This document shows positions 1-6,211 of a stretch of DNA of 6,741 nt, piece after piece. How positions within the stretch are numbered: position 1 is the first letter of the stretch; each line of letters starts with the position of its first letter. The DNA is taken from NCBI GenBank assembly GCA_946480635.1, contig CAMLKV010000119.1, forward strand, positions 1 through 6,741. The letters run 5' to 3'. The notes beneath the pieces are model-generated. The model saw only the letters and a program-made list of their open reading frames with translations, had not been told where the DNA came from and ran no database searches. Source of the stretch: an uncultured Flavobacterium sp. GTDB lineage: Bacteria > Bacteroidota > Bacteroidia > Flavobacteriales > Flavobacteriaceae. Made by a program: the position numbers and the translations under genes.

Positions 1-53
1 CCATTGATGCCTTTACGGAAGTTGGGCTTTCTTTAAATATACTAAAAAAATAA
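1..53 (+). CDS. kbl: C-terminal fragment, probably glycine C-acetyltransferase (2-amino-3-ketobutyrate CoA ligase)
   Basis: Reading from base 3, the frame gives [16 protein letters not shown] and then a TAA at 51-53; the rest of the gene lies outside the window. The pattern (V/I)-x-AFT-x-(V/I)-G-x-x-L-x-(I/V) matches the end of Kbl, whose E. coli C-terminus reads approximately EAFTRIGKQLGVIA. Kbl is a PLP-dependent cytoplasmic enzyme that interconverts 2-amino-3-oxobutyrate plus CoA with glycine plus acetyl-CoA in threonine breakdown. Only 16 residues are visible, so the family is inferred from a short tail and another alpha-oxoamine synthase is possible. That this is a real coding end is supported by the plausible protein sequence and by the other two forward frames being closed early (TGA at 5-7, TAA at 34-36). 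There is no GC-rich terminator after the stop, only an A-run/T-run pair. Confidence 0.5.
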   Translation, partial: IDAFTEVGLSLNILKK

Positions 54-92
54 TTTTTTCAATAAACAAGTCGATTTTTTTAACAATTCATT

Positions 93-122
93 TTGTAATT
101 AATTATTTACCTCTTACTTTTG
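93..122 (+). promoter_or_regulatory. Bacteroidota-type promoter for the OmpA-family gene
   Basis: TACTTTTG at 115-122 is a perfect match to the Bacteroidota -7 consensus TAnnTTTG. A TTG at 93-95 lies 19 bp upstream, in the expected place for the -33 element. Transcription would start near 128-130, leaving a leader of about 30 nt. The leader is A-rich just before the ATG at 158 and has no Shine-Dalgarno match, as is usual in this phylum. The spacer contains the 10-bp palindrome TAATTAATTA at 96-105. The promoter is inferred from motif and spacing only. Confidence 0.7.
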
Positions 123-124
123 TC

Positions 125-139
125 ACAATAACGTATTGT
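125..139. repeat. Short inverted repeat at the predicted transcription start of the OmpA-family gene
   Basis: ACAATA (125-130) and TATTGT (134-139) are perfect 6-bp inverted arms around a 3-nt centre ACG. The element begins 3 bp after the -7 box and spans the expected +1 position. It could act as a small operator or as a 5'-end hairpin in the leader. It is short and AT-rich, so chance occurrence is quite possible. Confidence 0.35.
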
Positions 140-157
140 AATCAAATAAAATTAAGT

Positions 158-1576
158 ATGAAACATCTTAACAAACTTTTTGTTTCCATGTTGATGGTAG
201 CTGGTTTGAGTGCCAATGCACAAAGCAGTGATAATCCGTGGGCAATATCTTTCGGAGCCAATGCAGTAGATACTAGAACTAGTGCAGGTATGAGAGATGC
301 AAATATCAAAGACCACTTTTCACAATTTTTCAATGTTAAAGAGAACTGGAATATTATTCCTTCAGTTTCTTATTTGACTGTTTCAAGAAATGTTGGTGGA
401 AGTTTCTCAGTAGGTGTTACTGGGTCAGTTAACAAAATTACTAAATGGGTTGACTGGGTTGGTCCTTCTGCAAACTCTGTAGAAACATACAATCCTGGTG
501 ATTTAATGTACTACGGTGCTGATGCTAAAATTGCTTACAGCTTAAAAAATTTAATTGGAATCAAATGGTTTGATCCTTCAGTTCATGTTGGTGGAGGTTA
601 CACTTGGATGGGTAAACAATCTGCTGGAAACGCAAATGCTGGAGCTGGTTTAACTTTATGGTTGACTGAGCAAGTAGGTTTATCATTAAGTTCTACTTAC
701 AAAAAAGCATTTTCTGATAGAGTTGATGAGCAAGGAGCTTTGGATGTTCCTTCAATATTCCAACACATGGCTGGTCTTACTTTCCAATTTGGTGGTAAAG
801 ATACAGATGGTGATGGTATCTATGATAAAGATGATGCTTGTCCAGATGTTGCTGGTTTAAAAGAATTCCAAGGTTGTCCAGACAAAGATGCTGATGGTAT
901 CCAAGATAAAGACGATGCTTGTCCTGAAGTTGCTGGTCCAAAAGAATTAAACGGATGTCCTGACACAGACGGTGACGGTATTGCTGATAAAGATGATGCT
1001 TGCCCTGAAGTAGCTGGTTTAGCTAACTTACAAGGTTGTCCAGATGCTGACGGTGACGGTGTTGCTGACAAAAACGATAAATGTCCTACTGTGGCAGGTC
1101 CAAGAGATAACGGAGGTTGTCCATGGCCAGATACTGATGGTGACTCAGTTCTTGACAAAGATGACAAATGTCCAGATGTTAAAGGTACTGTAGCTAACAA
1201 TGGTTGTCCTGAAGTAAGCGAAGACGTAATGAAAAAATTAAACGACTACGCTAAAACTATCTTATTTGACACTAATAAAGCTACTTTCCAACAAAGAACT
1301 TTCCCTGTGTTACAAGCTATGGTTGCTATCTTAAAAGAGTACCCATCTTCTAACTTCTCTATCGAAGGTCACACAGATTCTGATGGTAAAGATGCTGCTA
1401 ACCAAAAATTATCAGAAATTAGAGCTGCTGCTGTTGTTACTTATTTAGTAGAAAATGGTATTGAAGCTTCAAGATTAACTTCTGCTGGTTTTGGTGAGTC
1501 TAAACCAATCGCTTCTAACAAAACTAAAGCTGGTAAAGCTCAAAACAGAAGAGTTGAAGTGAAATTAGTAAAATAA
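158..1576 (+). CDS. OmpA-family outer-membrane protein with thrombospondin type 3 repeats
   Basis: This 472-residue protein should sit in the outer membrane and anchor it to peptidoglycan. Residues 1-21 form a signal peptide (Lys-containing start, hydrophobic core, ANA before the likely cut at Q22). Residues of about 25-212 look like an OmpA-type beta-barrel, with alternating aromatic and small residues, ending in a strand-like [11 protein letters not shown]. Residues 215-351 hold five 27-residue thrombospondin type 3 repeats. Residues of about 352-472 are the OmpA C-terminal domain: the EGHTD motif gives D407 and the following helix gives R422. That 15-residue spacing matches the Asp/Arg pair known to hold diaminopimelate in OmpA domains. 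The gene has its own promoter and a strong terminator, so it is probably monocistronic or nearly so. About half of its Phe codons are TTC (9 of 17 by hand count), which suggests high expression. The exact ligand and physiological role, beyond envelope anchoring, cannot be read from the sequence. Confidence 0.95.
   Translation: MKHLNKLFVSMLMVAGLSANAQSSDNPWAISFGANAVDTRTSAGMRDANIKDHFSQFFNVKENWNIIPSVSYLTVSRNVGGSFSVGVTGSVNKITKWVDWVGPSANSVETYNPGDLMYYGADAKIAYSLKNLIGIKWFDPSVHVGGGYTWMGKQSAGNANAGAGLTLWLTEQVGLSLSSTYKKAFSDRVDEQGALDVPSIFQHMAGLTFQFGGKDTDGDGIYDKDDACPDVAGLKEFQGCPDKDADGIQDKDDACPEVAGPKELNGCPDTDGDGIADKDDACPEVAGLANLQGCPDADGDGVADKNDKCPTVAGPRDNGGCPWPDTDGDSVLDKDDKCPDVKGTVANNGCPEVSEDVMKKLNDYAKTILFDTNKATFQQRTFPVLQAMVAILKEYPSSNFSIEGHTDSDGKDAANQKLSEIRAAAVVTYLVENGIEASRLTSAGFGESKPIASNKTKAGKAQNRRVEVKLVK
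800..1210 (+). repeat. Five in-frame 81-bp tandem repeats encoding thrombospondin type 3 modules
   Basis: The units are at 800-880, 881-961, 962-1042, 1043-1123 and 1130-1210. Each encodes 27 residues of the form DxDxDGhxDKxDxCPxVxGxxxxxGCP, where h is hydrophobic. The first four abut exactly. Six bases encoding Trp-Pro (1124-1129) separate the fourth and fifth. Asp residues at positions 1, 3, 5, 9, 11 and 12 of the unit are the usual calcium ligands of this repeat family. Every unit also has two Cys, at positions 14 and 26, so the linker contains ten cysteines. The array joins the barrel to the peptidoglycan-binding domain. In unit 4 position 11 is Asn instead of Asp, and in unit 5 position 6 is Ser instead of Gly. 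Confidence 0.93.
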
Positions 1577-1598
1577 TTTCCTCTGAAATAAATTCTTT

Positions 1599-1629
1599 AA
1601 AACGCTCCGATTAGTCGGAGCGTTTTTTT
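1599..1629 (+). terminator. Rho-independent terminator after the OmpA-family gene
   Basis: AAAACGCTCCGA (1599-1610) and TCGGAGCGTTTT (1615-1626) form a perfect 12-bp stem with the 4-nt loop TTAG. The GC core is CGCTCCG, and the T-run covers 1623-1629. The hairpin starts 22 bp after the OmpA stop codon. Its A-run on the left arm means it could also work on the minus strand, although no minus-strand gene ends here. The following gene starts at 1641, only about 11 nt after the T-run. Confidence 0.9.
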
Positions 1630-1640
1630 ATTTTTATAAA

Positions 1641-4406
1641 ATGACTCAAACCTCTTTTTTAGATAAGTTAGCCAATTATATTGTTAATGAAAAACAATAT
1701 TCTTTTTCGGATATTGTAATTGTTTTGCCTAATAAAAGAGCTAAAATTTTTTTATTAGAATCTTTTAAAACCTATTTAAAAGATTATTTTTTTGCACCCA
1801 AAATTGTAAGTGTAGAAGACTTTGTTCAAGAAATATCAGGTGTAAGAAGTATCGATAATATTGAGTTACTATTTGAGTTTTTTGAAGTTTATTCATCTCT
1901 TACAATATCAGATAGAAGACAAGATTTTGAACAATTTGCGAATTGGGCAAAAATGCTATTGCAGGATTTTAATGAAATTGATAGATACCTTATAAATCCT
2001 GATTATGTTTTTTCGTATTTGAAAGACATCGAGGTCCTTAAAAGGTGGGATTTATCTCCAAGCGATACTACTGAAATTATAGACAAACAACTTGAGTTTT
2101 GGGATAGTTTGCCCAAATACTATGAAGCTTTTTATAATCATCTTTTAAAAAAGAAAATTGGTTATCAAGGTCTTATTTATAGAGAAGCTGTAAAAAATGT
2201 TGAGGTATTTTCATCTAAAATAAAAGAAAGTAAAGTCCTATTTGCCGGATTCAATGCTTTGAACCAAGCGGAAGAAAGAATTATACAATATTTGATTTCT
2301 CAGAATAAGGCAGAAATTCTTTGGGATATAGATGAAGTCTTTTTAAAGGATTTACATCATGATGCTGGGCTTTTTGCAAGACGATTTAAAGAGCAATGGA
2401 ACTATTACAATACGAATCAGTTTCAGTGGATAGTTAATGAGTTTTCTAAAGAGAAGAATATAGAGATAATTGGTACTTCAAAATCTGTTGGTCAGGCAAA
2501 AATTGTATCTCAAATTATACAAGAAAAATCAGGTGATACTTCTCTAGATAATTTAAGCAAAGTAGCTTTAGTGCTTGGTGATGAAAATTTATTAATTCCA
2601 GTTTTACATTCTTTACCAGAAAACGTAAGGAGTCTTAACATTACTATGGGTTATTCAAGTAAAAATAATCCTGTCCAAATTTTAGTTGCTAAATTGTTCA
2701 AAATGCACAGCCATGCATTAAAAAGGAATCCTGAGAGTTATCTTTTTTACTATAAAGATGTTTTGGAACTTCTTTCAAATCCAATTATTGAGCCTTATGT
2801 TGATGCTTCAGATTTAATCAATTTGATTAAAAGGAACAACTACACTTTCATAACACATAATAGGGTAACAAATCTTAAGGAAGACAGCAACTCTTTCTTT
2901 AATATAATCTTTAAAAAATGGAATGAAAAACCCCTTGATATTCTTCAGAATATTAAAGAATTATTACTTTTAATTAAAGATGAGCTTAATCATCAAAAAG
3001 AGGAAGATAAACTGGTTAAAACCTTTCTGTATTCTATTTTCAAGACAATAAATCAATTGTTGTCATATTGTTCGAAGAATAGTTATGTTAACTCGGTAGA
3101 AATACTTCAAAGTCTTTACAAACAAGTTATCGATTTAAGTGAAGTGTCTTTTGAGGGAGAACCATTGCTTGGATTACAAGTGATGGGCGTTTTAGAAAGT
3201 CGTGTTTTAGATTTTGAAACGGTTATAATTACATCAATGAATGAAGGTAAATTTCCTTCTGGAAAGTCTAATAATTCATTTATTCCGTATGATATAAAAA
3301 GAGAAATTGGTCTGCCAACATTCAAAGAAAAAGATGCAATTTATTCGTACCATTTTTATCATCTTTTACTTAGAGCAAAAAATATTTATTTATTGTATAA
3401 TACAGAAAATGAAGGTTTAGATGGAGGTGAGAAAAGTAGATTTATTACACAATTAGAAGTAGAAAAAAGAAATAGTCATAATCTTTCGCATCGAATAATT
3501 CAGCCATTTATTCCTAATATCGCCTATCAAAGTATGGAGATTGGTAAAACGGAATTGGTTTTACAACGTCTTAAACAAATTGCAACTGATAAGGGTTTTT
3601 CGCCTTCGGCTTTAACAACTTATATTCGTAATCCTATTCAATTTTATTTTCAACGAGTACTCTCTATTAGAGAAGTTGATGAGGTTGAAGAAAATATTGC
3701 CTTAAATACTTTAGGAACAATTATTCATGGAGCTTTGGAAGAATTATATAAACCTTATTTAAATCAATTCTTGTCCGTTGGAATAATTGACGAAATAATT
3801 AGTTTGTCAAATAGTGAAATAGAAAAACAATTTAGAGAAGTTTATAAAGAAGGAGAAATTAAAAAAGGTAAAAACCTTTTAGCATTTGAAGTTGCAAAAC
3901 GCAATATTTATAATTTTTTAAGTGAAGAAAAAAAGTTAATTGAAAAAGGTGATACAGTTAAGATTATTGCTTTAGAAGTTGGATTAGAGCGAAACTTAGA
4001 AGATGCACGATTGCCATTTCCTGTGAAAATTGCTGGAAATGTTGACAGAATAGAAATACGGAATGGAAAACTAAGGATAACTGATTACAAAACTGGTAAA
4101 GTTGAACTAAGAAGTCTTCAATTAAAAGAATGGAATGGACTTACTGCTGATTTAAAAAATGATAAAATTATTCAGCTTTTGTGTTATGCTTTTATGTTTG
4201 AAGAACAAACAAAAGGTCTTGATTTAGAGGTTGGTATTGTGTCGTTTAAAAACATGAAATCTGGATTCATGCCTTTTGGTATTAAAGAAGGTAAAGAGGT
4301 AGGCTCTTTAGTTACTTCACAAACGTTAGAAGATTTTAAAAATGAACTTATCGAATTAATTCTGGAAATTTTAAACCCTGAAATTGATTTTAAAGAAAAC
4401 ACCTAA
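1641..4406 (+). CDS. AddB-like PD-(D/E)XK exonuclease subunit of a helicase-nuclease (RecBCD/AddAB type)
   Basis: This 921-residue cytoplasmic protein is probably the AddB-like partner of an AddA-type helicase-nuclease that processes DNA double-strand breaks for RecA loading. The start is supported by the N-terminal strand DIVIVLPNKRA at 24-34, characteristic of the Bacteroidota family. That segment aligns with the helicase fold but is not a Walker A P-loop. More helicase-like segments follow: KVALVLGDE at 307-315, NITMGY at 333-338, and LQVMGVLESR through NEGKFP at 512-539. The nuclease domain fills about the last 270 residues: H696 in GTIIHGALEE, D802 in NVDRIE, D815 and K817 in TDYKTG, and Q845/Y849 in QLLCY. 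All the expected RecB-type nuclease residues are therefore present. Only two Cys occur in the whole protein, so the four-Cys iron-sulfur site of Firmicutes AddB is absent; the place of its first Cys reads IRNPIQFYF. At 921 residues it is shorter than B. subtilis AddB (about 1,170). The AddA partner is not in the window. Expression probably depends on read-through of the preceding terminator. Confidence 0.88.
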   Translation: MTQTSFLDKLANYIVNEKQYSFSDIVIVLPNKRAKIFLLESFKTYLKDYFFAPKIVSVEDFVQEISGVRSIDNIELLFEFFEVYSSLTISDRRQDFEQFANWAKMLLQDFNEIDRYLINPDYVFSYLKDIEVLKRWDLSPSDTTEIIDKQLEFWDSLPKYYEAFYNHLLKKKIGYQGLIYREAVKNVEVFSSKIKESKVLFAGFNALNQAEERIIQYLISQNKAEILWDIDEVFLKDLHHDAGLFARRFKEQWNYYNTNQFQWIVNEFSKEKNIEIIGTSKSVGQAKIVSQIIQEKSGDTSLDNLSKVALVLGDENLLIPVLHSLPENVRSLNITMGYSSKNNPVQILVAKLFKMHSHALKRNPESYLFYYKDVLELLSNPIIEPYVDASDLINLIKRNNYTFITHNRVTNLKEDSNSFFNIIFKKWNEKPLDILQNIKELLLLIKDELNHQKEEDKLVKTFLYSIFKTINQLLSYCSKNSYVNSVEILQSLYKQVIDLSEVSFEGEPLLGLQVMGVLESRVLDFETVIITSMNEGKFPSGKSNNSFIPYDIKREIGLPTFKEKDAIYSYHFYHLLLRAKNIYLLYNTENEGLDGGEKSRFITQLEVEKRNSHNLSHRIIQPFIPNIAYQSMEIGKTELVLQRLKQIATDKGFSPSALTTYIRNPIQFYFQRVLSIREVDEVEENIALNTLGTIIHGALEELYKPYLNQFLSVGIIDEIISLSNSEIEKQFREVYKEGEIKKGKNLLAFEVAKRNIYNFLSEEKKLIEKGDTVKIIALEVGLERNLEDARLPFPVKIAGNVDRIEIRNGKLRITDYKTGKVELRSLQLKEWNGLTADLKNDKIIQLLCYAFMFEEQTKGLDLEVGIVSFKNMKSGFMPFGIKEGKEVGSLVTSQTLEDFKNELIELILEILNPEIDFKENT

Positions 4407-5188
4407 ATTTTTTCAAAGAAATTCAGTAAAATAGACCCTAAAACATCTCGATTTTCGATGTGACTCATGTGGCCGTCAGGTAAAGTGATGAGTTCAACTT
4501 CAGTACCCTCGATTTGAGAAATATTATCTTCGTAATTTAAAACAGGATCTTTTTTTCCTAAAATTAAAAGAATTGGTAATGTTGCTTGATGTAAAATAAA
4601 TTCTCTGTCTTTTCTTGCTTTCATTCCTTCTAATGCAGAAATGATGCCTTGTAAAGATGTTTTTAACGCTTCTTGTTTTACGGCTTCAATTTCATCGGTT
4701 AACTTTTCTCGATTTTCTTCACTAAACAAATTAGCAATAGACATGCCTACGAAAACAGAAGCATTTTGTTTTACAGCTTTAATGGCACGCATTCGGTTTA
4801 GTTTGCGTTCTTGACTGTCTTCTTTTGATGTTGAATTAAGTAATACAATTCCCTTTACCATATCAGGATATAATTCGGCAAAAGCCAAAGATACATAGCC
4901 GCCCATTGAATGTCCTACAAATATTGATTGAGAAATACCTAAGTGATATAAAACTGCATGAACAGCATCAGCCATATCTTCCATGGTGTGCATGTAACTC
5001 ATGTTTTCAGTTTGTCCGTGACCTAATAAGTCAATCGTAATAACTTGATATTTTTTTGAAAAATTATCAATATAAAAATCCCACATTGTAGAATTTTCTA
5101 AAAAACCATGTAGTAAGACCAAAGGAGTTCCTTTCCCGTTTAAGGAGTAGGAAATTTGGGTATTTTTATAGTAAACGGTACTCAACAC
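4403..5188 (-). CDS. Alpha/beta hydrolase, cytoplasmic
   Basis: This 261-residue alpha/beta-hydrolase-fold enzyme has no signal peptide. The catalytic parts are in order: LLHGF (25-29) for the oxyanion hole, DLLGHG at 53-58, the nucleophile elbow VGHSMGG with S94, the acid D214 in GKKDP, and the base H240 in DGHMSH. A cap region lies at about 125-195. The family includes esterases, MenH-like lyases and haloperoxidase-like enzymes; the substrate cannot be inferred. The start is GTG at 5186-5188. No in-frame ATG lies between it and the upstream in-frame TAA, and the first internal Met (M35) would remove the HG motif. A TTG immediately after the GTG is an alternative. AAAAGAAA just upstream is purine-rich and may help initiation. 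The gene follows the secreted hydrolase by 32 bp and may be co-transcribed with it or use the -7 element in the gap. Its TAG stop overlaps the TAA of the convergent addB-like gene. Confidence 0.88.
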   Translation of the reverse strand: MLSTVYYKNTQISYSLNGKGTPLVLLHGFLENSTMWDFYIDNFSKKYQVITIDLLGHGQTENMSYMHTMEDMADAVHAVLYHLGISQSIFVGHSMGGYVSLAFAELYPDMVKGIVLLNSTSKEDSQERKLNRMRAIKAVKQNASVFVGMSIANLFSEENREKLTDEIEAVKQEALKTSLQGIISALEGMKARKDREFILHQATLPILLILGKKDPVLNYEDNISQIEGTEVELITLPDGHMSHIENRDVLGSILLNFFEKI

Positions 5189-5204
5189 TTTCTTTTTAAG
5201 AATA

Positions 5205-5212
5205 CAAAATTA
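5205..5212 (-). promoter_or_regulatory. Possible -7 promoter element for the cytoplasmic alpha/beta hydrolase
   Basis: On the minus strand the bases read TAATTTTG, a perfect fit to TAnnTTTG. Transcription would begin near 5199, about 11 nt before the GTG start at 5188. The nearest TTG for a -33 element is at 5240-5238, which leaves a 25-bp spacer; that is longer than usual, and it would lie inside the end of the upstream coding region. The element could be fortuitous in such AT-rich DNA. Confidence 0.4.
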
Positions 5213-5220
5213 ATCTTAGT

Positions 5221-6123
5221 TTATGATTTAAGAAAGTCAAATAGTGATTTATAATATTCTTGTTCTGTATCAAGCCAACCGTAGTGTCCGCAATGATCAA
5301 GATAAATTACTTTTGAATTCTTTAAAACCGAATGAGCAATTTCGGCAGTTTCAGGTTTTATGATGTCTTGTTTTCCTTGTATGATTAATACGGGCTGATT
5401 GAAGTCTTTTAATTTAGGTTTACAATCAAATTTAATTTTTTGAAGGTTATCCCAAATTAATTGGTTAATTGTAGAATTTCCTTGTGTGAGTCTTTCGGCT
5501 AGAATGGGAATATATTTTTTATTGTATAAATAGGCAGGAGCTAGTGCACGACCTCTGCCTAATAACGTTTTTTTGCTGGTATCGCCATTTGCTATTTTGT
5601 TATCGTAATAATTCAAAGAATCACGTTCTGTTTTGGATAATTTTGAATTAATACTAGCCGAAACATATTCCGTTAAACCTAAATCAACTCCGCCTGAAGC
5701 AGAAAATACAATTTTGCTAATAGTTTTGGGATAAATCGTAGCATAGTGTGCAGCCATAATTCCTCCAAAAGAATGACCTAAAATAGACCATTTTTCTATT
5801 TTTAAATGCTTTCTGAGTGATTCTATATCTTCGGCCATCAATTTCATAGTAATGGTTTCTGGGTTTAATTCTTTTAAAATAGATTTTCCAGTTCCTCGTT
5901 GATCATATAATATGGTTTGATATTTCTCGCTCAGTTTTTTAGCCAATGCTTCAAAACCATTACTGTTCATACCTGGACCTCCATTGATGATTAATAAAGG
6001 TTCGCCTTTTCCATAAATTTTATAGAATGTTTTTGAATCATCAGTATTGGTAGAATAGCCTTCGGTTTGGGCATTTAAATTAAACACTGTTAAAACTAAA
6101 AGTAGATATATTAATTTTTTCAT
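5221..6123 (-). CDS. Secreted alpha/beta hydrolase of the prolyl iminopeptidase (S33) type
   Basis: This 300-residue protein has a clear signal peptide, MKKLIYLLLVLTVFNLNAQ, with cleavage probable after NA at residue 18. It should act in the periplasm or outside the cell. NGGPG at 47-51 takes the place of the HGGPG oxyanion motif of proline iminopeptidases. YDQRGTGKS at 73-81 is strongly characteristic of the same family. The triad is S118 in LGHSFGG, D253 in QGKQD and H280 in HCGHYGW. A cap region of about 146-232 would determine specificity. The family removes N-terminal proline or other residues from small peptides, but related members are esterases, so the substrate is uncertain. No lipobox Cys follows the signal peptide. 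The ATG at 6121-6123 fits the signal peptide exactly. A terminator lies 26 bp upstream, separating this gene from the aminopeptidase P gene; a second alpha/beta hydrolase lies 32 bp downstream. Confidence 0.88.
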   Translation of the reverse strand: MKKLIYLLLVLTVFNLNAQTEGYSTNTDDSKTFYKIYGKGEPLLIINGGPGMNSNGFEALAKKLSEKYQTILYDQRGTGKSILKELNPETITMKLMAEDIESLRKHLKIEKWSILGHSFGGIMAAHYATIYPKTISKIVFSASGGVDLGLTEYVSASINSKLSKTERDSLNYYDNKIANGDTSKKTLLGRGRALAPAYLYNKKYIPILAERLTQGNSTINQLIWDNLQKIKFDCKPKLKDFNQPVLIIQGKQDIIKPETAEIAHSVLKNSKVIYLDHCGHYGWLDTEQEYYKSLFDFLKS

Positions 6124-6149
6124 GATCTATTTAATTGAAGTAAATGTAT

Positions 6150-6176
6150 AAAAAACGCCCCACAATTGTGAGGCGT
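6150..6176 (-). terminator. Rho-independent terminator after the aminopeptidase P gene
   Basis: Read on the minus strand, ACGCCTCAC (6176-6168) pairs with GTGGGGCGT (6163-6155) around the loop AATT, giving a 9-bp stem with one G-U pair. A run of T follows directly (minus strand from 6155 to 6150). The hairpin begins 35 bp after the aminopeptidase stop codon and ends 26 bp before the secreted hydrolase start, so the two genes are probably separate transcripts or linked only by read-through. Confidence 0.85.
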
Positions 6177-6211
6177 CATTCATCTATAATTCTTTTATCT
6201 ATTCTCTAATA

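Noticed and set aside
44..59. A-run and T-run (AAAAAA-TAA-TTTTTT) at the end of the Kbl-like fragment, as a terminator
   Set aside because: The only possible stem is all A-T with no GC core; in AT-rich DNA this is not convincing.
142..333. 63-codon minus-strand frame over the OmpA start
   Set aside because: It lies antisense to the signal peptide region and overlaps the promoter leader. Its hydrophobic look comes from that, and nothing supports it as a gene.
820..1200. Open 126-codon minus-strand frame opposite the OmpA repeats
   Set aside because: Its Ser/Pro/Gly-rich periodic protein is the antisense image of the 81-bp repeats; it has no ribosome site or recognisable domain.
3116..3325. 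Minus-strand frame within the addB-like gene (with a similar one at 4184-4402)
   Set aside because: Both are antisense to well-supported coding sequence with no motifs or start signals of their own.
6141..6148. TACATTTA on the minus strand as a -7 box for the secreted hydrolase
   Set aside because: It lacks the final G of TAnnTTTG, and the nearest TTG (6165-6163) is only 14 bp away, so the promoter cannot be supported.
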